Made by a program: the position numbers and the translations under genes. A DNA stretch of 48,010 nucleotides from Bacteroidota bacterium (GTDB taxonomy: Bacteria > Bacteroidota > Ignavibacteria > Ignavibacteriales > Ignavibacteriaceae): assembly GCA_022708025.1 (NCBI GenBank), contig JAKIZM010000022.1:1-48010 (forward strand), in the 5' to 3' direction. The notes beneath the pieces were generated by a model that was not told the origin of the DNA, searched no databases, and saw only the letters and a list, made by a program, of their open reading frames with translations. Each line of letters starts with the position of its first letter. Positions within the stretch are counted from its first letter, which is position 1. Positions 19,601 to 27,368 of the stretch are shown here, piece after piece.

Positions 19601-20616
19601 TTTATTCCAACAATCATCAGCTTACAAATCCTGAAGGTCAATTGTTAGCAAACTTTTTGAACAGTGGTGGAATGGTTTATATGGAAGGTGGTGATACCTG
19701 GTATTACGATCCAAAAACTCCAGTTCACTCGATGTTTAATATTACAGGTACCGCAGATGGAAGTGGTGATCTCGGAACTATTCTAGGACAAGCAGGTACA
19801 TTTACAGATGGTATGACCTTTACTTACAGCGGTGATAATAACTGGATAGATCGCTTAAACAATGTTGCTCCAGCACAGATTATTTTAAGAAATCATAGTC
19901 CGAGTTATGCTTGCGCAATTGCTTATGAAAATAATACTTATAAAACCATTGGTTCTTCGTTTGAATTTGGTGGTTTGAATGATACTCCGGGTGAAGCAAC
20001 AAAGAAAGCATTGATGGAAAAATATATGGATTTCTTTGGACTCGGAATAATACCGGTGGAATTAGTTTCTTTTGAAGCAACAGTTGAAGAACAACTGGTA
20101 AAATTAACCTGGGAAACAGCAACTGAGCTAAACAATTCCGGTTTTGATGTAGAAAGAAGCAGTGATGGAAAGATATTTGGGAAAATTGGATTTATTGAAG
20201 GGAAGGGGACTACAACTGCTAAACAACAGTACATCTTTATTGATGGTGGATTAAACAGTAAAGGGAAATATTATTATAGGCTTAAACAAGTGGACCTTGA
20301 TGGAAAAGAAAATTACTCAAGTATAATTGAAGTTGATTATTCAGCTATTCCTTCATCGTTTAGTTTATCACAGAATTACCCGAATCCATTTAATCCGGCA
20401 ACAATGATTCAATTCGGAATTCCAAAGGAAGTTAAAGTAACCTTAAAAATTTACGATGCTTTGGGATGCGAAGTTGAAACTATTTATGATAAAGTTCTTG
20501 AGCCCGGTTATTATAAGCATCAATGGGACGGCACTCAATATGCCAGCGGTGTTTATTTCTTAAGATTGCAGGCTGGTAATTTTGTAGCTTCAAAGAAAAT
20601 GATGCTGCTCAAGTAA
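16606..20616 (+). CDS. Secreted gingipain-like C25 cysteine peptidase with T9SS sorting domain
   Basis: I choose GTG 16606 as start because AAGGGAGA lies six bases upstream and a clean signal peptide follows (hydrophobic core, then EVNAQ). The in-frame ATG 16582 is the alternative. The 1336-residue protein has a C25 propeptide-like region (~40-230) and a C25 catalytic domain (~240-620) with His490 in HRDHG and Cys522 in SINCLTGKF, the spacing seen in gingipains. CARDB/Ig-like stretches follow, then a module with IPVELVSFEATV, and finally the sorting domain with NYPNPFNPATMIQFGIP. The family cleaves proteins outside the cell, and gingipains cut after Arg or Lys, but specificity here is unknown. 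A strong terminator follows the stop. Confidence 0.92.
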   Translation: MRTKFTLLLGKGMYVVAFLCLFLSIEVNAQVVSYTDSWGKSGFTLETESASGIQINFSISEFEMMDVNIDESNMKAIHLPGIFLPNDEGAPDLPGTSRFIAIPEGANATFEITSYRTETLENIDVAPAFKIPKDTDKGPLVYAKNNSIYSQNEYYPAEPVILSKPTEIRGVDVVQLGITPFQYNPVTKQLIVYRDLKVNVTFNGGNGHFGEDRLRNRWFDPILNNVLINYHSLPKMQYNYKSDKEDQDFEYVIICPNDPAFLAWADSIKQFRTLQGIKTGIFTTVQTGGNNATAIENFINNAYNTWAIPPVAVLLLGDYGTTGNTIHSPTWNNYCVSDHIYADVNNNNMADIVLARITAQTPAHLQTMITKFLKYERNPPTNPNFYNNPITAMGWQTERWFQICSETINGFWQNKLGKTPKRENAIYIGTPPFTSWSSNQNTSLVVNYFGPTGRGYIPATALHLTDWGGNATRINNDINSGAFMLQHRDHGEETGWGEPAYGNSNLSGLNNDDLVFVFSINCLTGKFNWSGECFAEAFHRHQKGALGLIAASEVSYSFVNDAYVWGLFDGMWPDFMPDYGAPGPDRLLPAFGNVVGKYFLQYSNWPYNTGDKMVTYYLFHHHGDAFTTVYSEMPQTLNVVHNPVIIAGNPQFNVTADNNSLIALTLNGEIIAVAEGTGNPVAMNIPFIVPGNSVKITVTKQNYYRYTASVPVVPSEGAYVISDSTVVNDSLGNNNALLDYGESPLLSLRAYNVGVSQAENVTLILRSNSSYVIVIDSTEFYGTIPAGGKLFKANGFKIEVDPLTPDQENISFEVIATDGNNNWVSYFTLKVQAPVLAQTNYYVSDPAGNNNGILDPGETADVFVEITNTGHSEAVNVQGNLTTTDAFITINSGAQNYGNLLPGGKLTKSYSVTASSNTPTGHQAAFNFNMTASLGIVSSSSFTLVVGKIPVLIVCKDKNHNSSPAMKTALDALNIAYVYQMDFPTDLSLYQSVFVCLGVYSNNHQLTNPEGQLLANFLNSGGMVYMEGGDTWYYDPKTPVHSMFNITGTADGSGDLGTILGQAGTFTDGMTFTYSGDNNWIDRLNNVAPAQIILRNHSPSYACAIAYENNTYKTIGSSFEFGGLNDTPGEATKKALMEKYMDFFGLGIIPVELVSFEATVEEQLVKLTWETATELNNSGFDVERSSDGKIFGKIGFIEGKGTTTAKQQYIFIDGGLNSKGKYYYRLKQVDLDGKENYSSIIEVDYSAIPSSFSLSQNYPNPFNPATMIQFGIPKEVKVTLKIYDALGCEVETIYDKVLEPGYYKHQWDGTQYASGVYFLRLQAGNFVASKKMMLLK

Positions 20617-20639
20617 CATATACTTTTTTTGTTTTACCG

Positions 20640-20677
20640 ATCCCTCTGATAAGGAATTTATCAGAGGGATTTTTTTA
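20640..20677 (+). terminator. Rho-independent terminator after the C25 peptidase
   Basis: A perfect 13-bp stem, ATCCCTCTGATAA (20640-20652) with TTATCAGAGGGAT (20658-20670), has a five-base loop and is followed by a run of T to 20677. It lies 24 bases after the stop codon. Confidence 0.9.
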
Positions 20678-20803
20678 TTGTTTAGCAGAGAAATTTTTAA
20701 TAAAACGAAAAAACATATCTTAAATAAATATTTCAATTTACTTCGTTTATCTTCTCAAAAGTTTTTAATTTAGTATTAGGTTTAATTTCCCAATAAGGAG
20801 TTT

Positions 20804-22600
20804 ATGATGAAGTTTTCAAGTCCATACTTTTTAGCTATTCTTTTTTTATTTCAGTTTTTAATCCCAGAGTCTATTCTTCCACAAATACCAGATACTGTGT
20901 GGACAAAAACTTTTGGCGGAAGTAATATTGATGTAGGATATTGTGTTCAGCAAACTTCTGACAGCGGATATGTAATCACGGGGTATACCCGTTCTTATGG
21001 AAGTATGAGCGGCAGAAATGTATTGTTAATTAAAACTGATAAAAACGGGAATCAGCAATGGATTAAAGCTTATGGAGGAAATGCTGACGATGAAGGTTAT
21101 TCAGTTAAACAAACAACTGATGGCGGATATATTATTGCTGGTTATACTAAATCATACGGTGCAGGTGCAAATGATGTATATTTAGTAAAAACCGATGCAT
21201 CAGGAAATCAGTTATGGGATAGAATATTTGGCGGATCTCAGGATGATTATGCTTATTCAGTTCTTCAAACAAGTGATGGTGGTTTCCTTCTTGCCGGATT
21301 TTCGTTTTCGTACGGCAATGGCGGAGATATTTTAATGATAAAAACCAATTCAAATGGAAATCTTGTCTGGCAGAAAACAATCGGTGGCATAAGTTCTGAC
21401 GGAGCTATGTATATGTCGCCAACCTCAGATGGAGGATATATTCTTACTGGTTGGACTTTATCATATGGGCCCGGAGCGATTGGTAATGCTTTTCTGGTTA
21501 AAACTGATTCGCTTGGAAATCAACAATGGTATAATTACTTCGGCGGTACTGATGCTGATCGTGGTTATGCAGTTCAGCAAACAACTGATGGCGGTTATAT
21601 TCTGACTGGTTATACTGGTTCTTTTGGCGCAGGACTTTATGATTTGCTTTTAATTAAAACAGATAGTTTGGGGAATCAGAAGTGGATGAAAACTTTTGGC
21701 GGAACAGGCAGAGATTATGGTAATTCAATTCAGCAAACAACAGATGGCGGCTTTATTATTTTAGGTTATACACTATCCTTCGGTGCGGGAAATGAAGATT
21801 TCTATCTGATTAAAACTGATGCTAACGGTAATACTGAGTGGTTTAAAACTCTTGGAGGAATTTATTCCGAGGTTGGATATTTTGTAAGGCAAACAAATGA
21901 TGGAGGATTAATTTTGGTTGGACATACATTATCATTTGGCGCCGGGTTACACGATGTTTGGTTAATAAAAATGGAAAATATAATTCCGGTTGAATTAGTT
22001 TCATTCAATGCAGCAGTTGAAGAAAACACAGTTTATTTAAACTGGATAACAGCTACAGAAACAAACAATCAGGGTTTTGAAATCCAAAGGTCAGAGAATT
22101 TCGGGAATGAAGAATTATCCGAATGGATTCATTCGGAGCAGGAATGGAATGTTATTGGTTTTGTTCCCGGTTATGGTACTACATCCGAATCGCATGAATA
22201 TTCATTTGTTGATAATCTCACTCTTAATCATAATCATACTCTTTATTATAGATTAAAACAAATCGATTACGATGGCAGTTATGTTTATTCTGATATCATT
22301 GAAGTAAAATTGGAAACACCAAAACAATTTTCATTGGAACAGAACTATCCAAATCCATTTAATCCTATTACAACAATTAACTTCAATCTTGCATTTGACA
22401 GCAAAGTTAGTTTAAAAATATTTAACGTATTAGGACAGGAAATTGCTGTTTTATTAAATGATCAGATGAATGCCGGACAGCATAAGATATCTTTTAATGC
22501 AAGTTCATTAAACAGCGGTGTTTATTTCTGCAGATTAAATGCTGATGCTGTTGATGGACAGAAATTCAGTTCAACAAGAAAAATGATATTGGCAAAATAG
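20804..22600 (+). CDS. Secreted seven-repeat beta-propeller-like protein with T9SS sorting domain
   Basis: Two ATG codons (20804, 20807) follow TAAGGAG at 20794-20800. The second has the more usual spacing, but both give the same signal peptide (hydrophobic stretch ending LPQIPD). Seven consecutive ~52-residue repeats fill ~30-390. Each runs W-x-K-x-x-GG, then QTTDGGYI, GYT-x-S-(F/Y)G-x-G and LIKTD-x-x-GNQ. Seven repeats of this size suggest a seven-bladed propeller, which is inference. A module opening IPVELVSFNAAV (~390-500) and a sorting domain (NYPNPFNPITTINF) complete the protein. No catalytic residues are evident, so an adhesion or binding role at the cell surface is most likely. It follows the C25 peptidase gene but is separated from it by a terminator. 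Confidence 0.88.
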   Translation: MMKFSSPYFLAILFLFQFLIPESILPQIPDTVWTKTFGGSNIDVGYCVQQTSDSGYVITGYTRSYGSMSGRNVLLIKTDKNGNQQWIKAYGGNADDEGYSVKQTTDGGYIIAGYTKSYGAGANDVYLVKTDASGNQLWDRIFGGSQDDYAYSVLQTSDGGFLLAGFSFSYGNGGDILMIKTNSNGNLVWQKTIGGISSDGAMYMSPTSDGGYILTGWTLSYGPGAIGNAFLVKTDSLGNQQWYNYFGGTDADRGYAVQQTTDGGYILTGYTGSFGAGLYDLLLIKTDSLGNQKWMKTFGGTGRDYGNSIQQTTDGGFIILGYTLSFGAGNEDFYLIKTDANGNTEWFKTLGGIYSEVGYFVRQTNDGGLILVGHTLSFGAGLHDVWLIKMENIIPVELVSFNAAVEENTVYLNWITATETNNQGFEIQRSENFGNEELSEWIHSEQEWNVIGFVPGYGTTSESHEYSFVDNLTLNHNHTLYYRLKQIDYDGSYVYSDIIEVKLETPKQFSLEQNYPNPFNPITTINFNLAFDSKVSLKIFNVLGQEIAVLLNDQMNAGQHKISFNASSLNSGVYFCRLNADAVDGQKFSSTRKMILAK

Positions 22601-22652
22601 TTTTAATACTGATTGTAAAAGTATTTTATTATCAACTTTAATTCTTTTATTT

Positions 22653-22676
22653 AGATGGTAAATCTTTTTATCATCT
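22653..22676. terminator. Hairpin between convergent genes
   Basis: AGATGGTAAA (22653-22662) pairs with TTTATCATCT (22667-22676), with one G-T pair and a four-base loop, midway between the plus-strand propeller gene and the minus-strand endonuclease gene. It could serve both directions. The stem is AT-rich, so confidence is moderate. Confidence 0.45.
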
Positions 22677-22680
22677 GAAA

Positions 22681-24354
22681 TTATTTTAAAAGTACCATCT
22701 TTTTAACAGCTACAAAATCATCGCATTGGATTTTATAGAAATAAATACCGCTCGAAAGAGTCTGGCCTTCATCAGAATGACCGTTGAATTCAACTTCATA
22801 GCTGCCTGCCGGTTTATATTCATTTACTAATATTGCAACTTCATTTCCCAGAACATCATAAACTTTCAAAGTTTGCCAACTACCGACTGATGACTGCCAA
22901 CTGATTTTAGTACTGGGATTAAATGGGTTAGGATAATTCTGAGATAAGGTAAAAGTTAATGGCTGCTGTATTTCATCATTCATATTTACTGCATTATCTT
23001 TTCCAATACCTGACAGGTTGATTTGTTTACTTCCTGCATTTGTAAATACTGTAAGAATTGCAGAATAAGATTTAACACTATCAGGTGTAAAATTAATTTG
23101 GAGTTTTGTTGCGGAATATGGATCAATGCTTGTAATTAAATTCGGAATCTGAAATCTTTGATCTGAGATATTTATAGAATCAATTATTAGAGCCGCGCTT
23201 CCGGTGTTAATAGCAAAAAAGTTTTTGACTGACGTATTTGTGATAACTGTTGAATCAAAGGGCAGGGAAGAAGGCAGTAAATCAAATTTTGCAATTGTTG
23301 GTCTGATATTATTTGTGGTAAAACTATATATTCTATCAACAAATTCAGGATGATCAATAAACGGATTTCTTTTTTGCTGATAGCTTGCAATTGCATTATT
23401 GCGATTTGCTTCTACTGTACCAACAGGATCAAGCTTATTCCATTCTCTGAAAACATTTTCCTGAATCTGATTAAAAAAACCGCCATAATTAACAGGATAG
23501 CGGGTTATAAAATAAAACATTGATCTGCTTACATCTCCTTTATGCACATCTCTTGGCTCAAAGACTGTTTGGTTTAAATAATTTTTACCAAGTTTACTTC
23601 CAGCAGAATCCCAGGTAACATTTGCAATAACTTTTCCAAAAGGATAGTTTGAACGAATTGCATTTGCAGGATTATCTGTCGGGAATAAATGATAAAGATC
23701 GGATTTCATTGGTTCATTTTCACCAAAGTTAGATTGAGGCCAGGTGTGTTCAGTATTAAAATTATAATTATTCTGTGCATCTGTTCTGCTTGTATAACCA
23801 ACTGCTTTTCTGCCTGTATAAACACACTCCAGAGTGTTTTGCGAAGCTCCCTGTCCATTAACTTTCTGATTATCGATTTCCATAAACATTTTATCGCGTG
23901 CCAAATTATATCCTAAAGAGATATGATTGATAACAAGAGCATTTAACGCACTTTTTAATTCAACATCATATTTGTTGAATGTGGTGACATCATAAATATC
24001 ATCGTATTTTGCTGATCCGGTTATATTGATAGCAGCACCAATTGTGCTATCCGAACTTCTAATTATAACCACATCTGCGTCAATTACATTTTGGTTTGGA
24101 TGATATTTTATCCAGACAATAATGCTGTCTTCCGGCGGTATTAATAATAATGTATCAGATAAATCATAAACTGCTTTAAGTTTAGCTATGTTTACTGTTA
24201 CAGGATATTCATTGTTATTGATAATATAGAAAGAAGCACTGTCAGTTAATGAAATGAAAACTTGTGGAAATTCAATCGATTCAGGATTTACAGAAACCTG
24301 AGCAGTAATGTTTGCATAAGCAAGAACAATAATAAATAAAAATCTCTTAAACAT
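22681..24354 (-). CDS. Secreted endonuclease I (EndA/NucM family) with T9SS sorting domain
   Basis: The 557-residue protein has a signal peptide (to about ITAQ, residue 19) and an Ig-like N-terminal domain (~20-115). An endonuclease I domain follows (~130-345) with the EHTWPQS catalytic signature at 202-208 (likely general base His203) and nearby SDLYHLFPTD. An Ig-like segment (~350-455) and a sorting domain with NYPNPFNPSTKISW end the protein. The family degrades extracellular DNA and RNA non-specifically. Two short dispersed DNA repeats lie inside the sorting domain in frame: one encodes SWQSSVGSWQ and the other GHSDEGQTL. It is oriented with, but not tightly linked to, the AlkD/hydrolase genes. 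Confidence 0.92.
   Translation of the reverse strand: MFKRFLFIIVLAYANITAQVSVNPESIEFPQVFISLTDSASFYIINNNEYPVTVNIAKLKAVYDLSDTLLLIPPEDSIIVWIKYHPNQNVIDADVVIIRSSDSTIGAAINITGSAKYDDIYDVTTFNKYDVELKSALNALVINHISLGYNLARDKMFMEIDNQKVNGQGASQNTLECVYTGRKAVGYTSRTDAQNNYNFNTEHTWPQSNFGENEPMKSDLYHLFPTDNPANAIRSNYPFGKVIANVTWDSAGSKLGKNYLNQTVFEPRDVHKGDVSRSMFYFITRYPVNYGGFFNQIQENVFREWNKLDPVGTVEANRNNAIASYQQKRNPFIDHPEFVDRIYSFTTNNIRPTIAKFDLLPSSLPFDSTVITNTSVKNFFAINTGSAALIIDSINISDQRFQIPNLITSIDPYSATKLQINFTPDSVKSYSAILTVFTNAGSKQINLSGIGKDNAVNMNDEIQQPLTFTLSQNYPNPFNPSTKISWQSSVGSWQTLKVYDVLGNEVAILVNEYKPAGSYEVEFNGHSDEGQTLSSGIYFYKIQCDDFVAVKKMVLLK
22754..22782 (-). repeat. Dispersed palindromic repeat inside the endonuclease sorting domain
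   Basis: On the minus strand the segment reads GGTCATTCTGATGAAGGCCA followed by GACTCTTTC. The same family occurs at 44274-44299 and 44408-44433 (GTCATACTGACGAATGTCAG, GTCATTCTGACGAATGTCAG) and at 44594-44620 (GTCATTCTAACGAAGGTTAG). In this gene it adds about five residues (GHSDEGQTL) between the usual EFN and LSSGIYF without breaking the frame. Confidence 0.6.
22874..22902 (-). repeat. AGTTGGCA direct-repeat element inside the endonuclease sorting domain
   Basis: On the minus strand AGTTGGCA occurs twice, 21 bp apart (22902-22895 and 22881-22874), with 13 bases between. It encodes WQSSVGSWQ in frame, just before LKVYDVLG. Elements of the AGTTGGCAG type are scattered in Bacteroidota genomes as far as I recall. 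Here it adds residues that the sorting domains at 20341-20613 and 47041-47325 lack. Confidence 0.5.
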
Positions 24355-24406
24355 AAATTTCTTAATTGTTTATTTTTTAATTGATTAATTAAAGCATCAA
24401 CTACAC

Positions 24407-25111
24407 TTAAATATTTCCCTTCAAATAAGCTTTGCGCTTTTCTTCAGGGAATTTTTCTATTGCGTAGCGCAGCATTGTCCTGGGCATTTTCTTATAATGT
24501 TTTTGTAAAAATTCTTCTTCAGTTATCAAGTCCCGTTTACCGATTTCTCTTAACATCCATCCTACAGCCTTTTGTATAAGATCGTGTTTATCATTAAGCA
24601 GAATTTCAGAAATATTTAATGTATCTTCAAAAAAGTGATTGCGAATAAATGTAAATGTAGATAAAACAGCTATTCTTTTTTCCCAAAGATTTTTTGAGTG
24701 AGCAAATTTATATAACGGATCTTTTTCTTTATCAAGCAAATGTTCACCAATAATCTGTGGTGCAGAAAGATCAACAAGGTCCCAATTATTAATACCTTTT
24801 TTATTTTTCAGATAGAAATCAAAAACTGCTTTTTTCTTTTTATCATCGCCTTTTTTATACTGCTCCACAAGTATAAAAGCCGCGATTAATCTTTCTTCGT
24901 GAATATTTGAATTTAGCAGACTCCTTAAATCAGTAAATGATAAATCCTTGAACTGCTTTGCAATCTTTCTTTGCTCAGGAACTTTTATTCCATAAAAAAC
25001 ATCACCTTCACCATATTCGCCTTTTCCTGTTTTAAAAAATCTTTGGAGTATGCTTGCCTGTTCAGGGTTTGCATGTTTTTTAATTTCTTTTTTAATTAAG
25101 AATAAACTCAT
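24407..25111 (-). CDS. AlkD-like DNA alkylation repair protein (HEAT-like)
   Basis: The 234-residue protein is the usual length for the AlkD/AlkC DNA glycosylase-like family of helical repeat proteins. Recognisable parts are YGIKVPEQRKIAKQF, the HEERLIAAFILVEQY helix, NNWDLVDLSAPQIIGEHL with the Trp and Asp used in the AlkD active cleft, WEKRIAVLSTF, and LIQKAVGWMLREIGKRD. The family removes bulky or positively charged alkyl bases without flipping them. Its ATG overlaps the stop of the hydrolase gene by one base (TAATG), so it is the last gene of a four-gene minus-strand operon. Nothing suggests loss of function. Confidence 0.88.
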   Translation of the reverse strand: MSLFLIKKEIKKHANPEQASILQRFFKTGKGEYGEGDVFYGIKVPEQRKIAKQFKDLSFTDLRSLLNSNIHEERLIAAFILVEQYKKGDDKKKKAVFDFYLKNKKGINNWDLVDLSAPQIIGEHLLDKEKDPLYKFAHSKNLWEKRIAVLSTFTFIRNHFFEDTLNISEILLNDKHDLIQKAVGWMLREIGKRDLITEEEFLQKHYKKMPRTMLRYAIEKFPEEKRKAYLKGNI

Positions 25112-26517
25112 TATTTAACTACTTTTTTAATCCAATCCAGCATTGTTTGTAATGCTAATGGAGAAATCGTTTCTTCAATTTGTCCATATTCAGATATTTT
25201 TCCTGTTTCCGAGGTCTGAAACAGATGATTCAATCCCTTCAATTCAACTACTTCAAAATTTTTATTACCGCCTTTTTCAAGTGCTGTTTTAATTGCTGAT
25301 AAATTTTCTTTGGGTGGTACTTGTAAATCTTTCTCGCCGTTTATAGCAAGCACCGGACATTTTACTTTCTCTAAAACTGAAGCAGGATTAAATTTCAGAA
25401 AATATTTGAACCACGGACTTGTTAAAGTTTTTAGCTGCATATCAATATATGTATCCGGATCTCCGAGTTTAGCTTTATCTTCATTACTCATCTTTTGAAT
25501 TTCAGCAATGAGTTTTTCTTTTAGTTCTTTTTCAAGATTTTCATCAGTGCTGTGCTTAATGATTGAAAAAAGTTCTTTCTGAGTTTGTAACGATTTTTGA
25601 ATTTCTTCTTCACTAATTCCTTCAGCCCGCTGTATTAATGCTCCCTGAAGATAAAGAATTGAATCACCCGGAATGCCTGTGCCAGCCATCATTATAATAA
25701 ATGCAATATCATTACTTTGTGTTGCAACTAAAGGGGCAATAATTCCTCCTTCACTGTGACCAATCAATCCAATTTTAGTTTTATCAATTTCTTTTCTCTC
25801 TTTCAGAAATTGTACACCGGCTAAAACATCACGTGCAAAGTCTTCTGTAGTGGCAGTTGAATGATCACCTGTTGATTGTGCAATTCCACGATCATCAAAT
25901 CTTAAAACTGCAATTCCGTTTCTTGTCAGATAATCAGCTATAACAAAGAATGGTTTATGATTAAATATTTCCTCATTTCTATCTTGCCCGCCAGAACCAG
26001 AAATTAAAATAACAGCAGGGAAATTATTCCCATTTTTTGGAAAAGTTAATGTTCCAGCAAGAACAACATTATCTATATCATTTTCAAAAAGTACATCTTC
26101 TGAATTATAGGAATAAGGCTCTTTTGGCTCTTGTGGTCTTTTAGGCAATTCGACCTTATCTGTTTTCTTTAATAAAAGGTCTAAACTCATTCCGCCTTGA
26201 TTCCATTTACCATCAATCTTAGTCTCATCAAAAAATATTTTTCCTTTATAATTTCCGTGAACAACCGGAATATTAATAAAGATTGAATCTTCTTTTATTT
26301 CAGTACTTTCAGTTGGTATTCCTTTTACTCCCTGATCAGGACTATCAAGTGTTGCTATGTATTTTCCGTCTGTATCAATTGCCAGATTAAATACAATTGT
26401 AAGTGTTACAGAATTTGGGATTTCAAGTTTACCGCTCCAAATACCGCTAAGATCTTGCTGTGCAAATGTTTGGAAAGATAACATTATAAATACGAGCACG
26501 TTAATAAGATTTTTCAT
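25111..26517 (-). CDS. Exported alpha/beta hydrolase
   Basis: The 468-residue protein begins with a signal peptide (MKNLINVLVFIMLSFQTFAQ). A beta-rich N-terminal domain (~22-120) follows, and then an alpha/beta hydrolase domain (~140-466). The nucleophile is Ser255 in GHSEGG. Asp397 in NGEKDLQVPP and His431 in GLNHLFQT complete the likely triad, and SGSGGQDRNE probably forms the oxyanion loop. It is probably a periplasmic esterase or peptidase of the widespread family that joins a small N-terminal domain to this fold. The substrate is unknown. It lies 16 bases downstream of the DUF2905 gene and overlaps the AlkD-like gene by one base. Confidence 0.88.
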   Translation of the reverse strand: MKNLINVLVFIMLSFQTFAQQDLSGIWSGKLEIPNSVTLTIVFNLAIDTDGKYIATLDSPDQGVKGIPTESTEIKEDSIFINIPVVHGNYKGKIFFDETKIDGKWNQGGMSLDLLLKKTDKVELPKRPQEPKEPYSYNSEDVLFENDIDNVVLAGTLTFPKNGNNFPAVILISGSGGQDRNEEIFNHKPFFVIADYLTRNGIAVLRFDDRGIAQSTGDHSTATTEDFARDVLAGVQFLKERKEIDKTKIGLIGHSEGGIIAPLVATQSNDIAFIIMMAGTGIPGDSILYLQGALIQRAEGISEEEIQKSLQTQKELFSIIKHSTDENLEKELKEKLIAEIQKMSNEDKAKLGDPDTYIDMQLKTLTSPWFKYFLKFNPASVLEKVKCPVLAINGEKDLQVPPKENLSAIKTALEKGGNKNFEVVELKGLNHLFQTSETGKISEYGQIEETISPLALQTMLDWIKKVVK

Positions 26518-26533
26518 AGAATTACTAAGATTG

Positions 26534-26752
26534 TTAATTAAAAAATTTTCTAATAAGCCATACTATTACAGAAATAATTATACTTAATATAATCATTGAT
26601 GTTATTGGAAAGAAGAATTTAAAACTAGGTTTATCAACAACTATATCGCCGGGTAATTTACCAAAAGGCAATTTTGATAGACAGGGCCAGGTTAATCCAA
26701 AAAGTATGATTATAATGCCTGCAACGATAATTATTTTTTGAACATTACTCAT
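26534..26752 (-). CDS. DUF2905 small membrane protein
   Basis: The 72-residue protein has two hydrophobic segments (~6-23 and ~48-68). The linking stretch LPFGKLPGDIVVDKPSFKFFFPIT is the hallmark of DUF2905. Function is unknown; the family is small, membrane-bound and widespread. The start overlaps the end of the NUDIX gene by eight bases, and the hydrolase gene begins 16 bases after its stop, so it is part of that operon. Confidence 0.85.
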   Translation of the reverse strand: MSNVQKIIIVAGIIIILFGLTWPCLSKLPFGKLPGDIVVDKPSFKFFFPITSMIILSIIISVIVWLIRKFFN

Positions 26753-27143
26753 TTTCTGAAAGCATCAAAAAGAATTCTTCTAAAACTGTATTATAGTTAA
26801 AAGCTAATTTGGTACTCCGGATTCTTGATAAATCAAAATATTCAATTTTCTGTCCTTCTTTTAATTCAATCTCATAAGGATTCAAATCAATTCTCTTCCA
26901 GAAAATATAATCAGAAAGATTTTCAGATTTATGAATTTTAAATAAATCTAAATCACCAAGATCATCAATTCCAAGTTCTTCCATCATTTCTCTTCTGACT
27001 GTGGATTCGGGATCTTCATTTTGTTCCACTTTGCCACCCGGAATATCCCACATATTTGGAAATGGAATATCTGTTTTGTCATCGCGCAATAACAATAAGA
27101 TTTGGTTTTCTTTATTAAGAAGGATTATTCCAGCACCAAACAT
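26745..27143 (-). CDS. NUDIX hydrolase
   Basis: The 132-residue protein is a single NUDIX domain with a complete box at ~37-59: GGKVEQNEDPE, then REMMEELGI, giving the G-x5-E-x7-REUxEExGU pattern. The conserved MWDIPGG precedes it. Members hydrolyse nucleoside diphosphates linked to another moiety; MutT-like or nucleotide-sugar substrates are both possible and the sequence does not decide. It is the first gene of the minus-strand operon that continues with DUF2905, hydrolase and AlkD-like genes. Pairing with an AlkD-like protein could point to nucleotide-pool or DNA-damage cleaning, which is inference only. Confidence 0.9.
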   Translation of the reverse strand: MFGAGIILLNKENQILLLLRDDKTDIPFPNMWDIPGGKVEQNEDPESTVRREMMEELGIDDLGDLDLFKIHKSENLSDYIFWKRIDLNPYEIELKEGQKIEYFDLSRIRSTKLAFNYNTVLEEFFLMLSENE

Positions 27144-27368
27144 ACAATAACTACTACTTTAACCTTAATTATTTTATACGTAAAAATATATTTGTTTTAT
27201 GTTGGAATGAAGCAAATTAATAAACAGTTATTGCTATAACTTTTTTTAAGATAAAAATTTATCTGATTTAAGTATTAGAAGAATTTATTTAAAGGTGATT
27301 TAGTTTTCTGAAAGAATAGAGAGGTGATTATCATCTATTGAATTTGCTGAAGTAAGAATGATGTTTTC

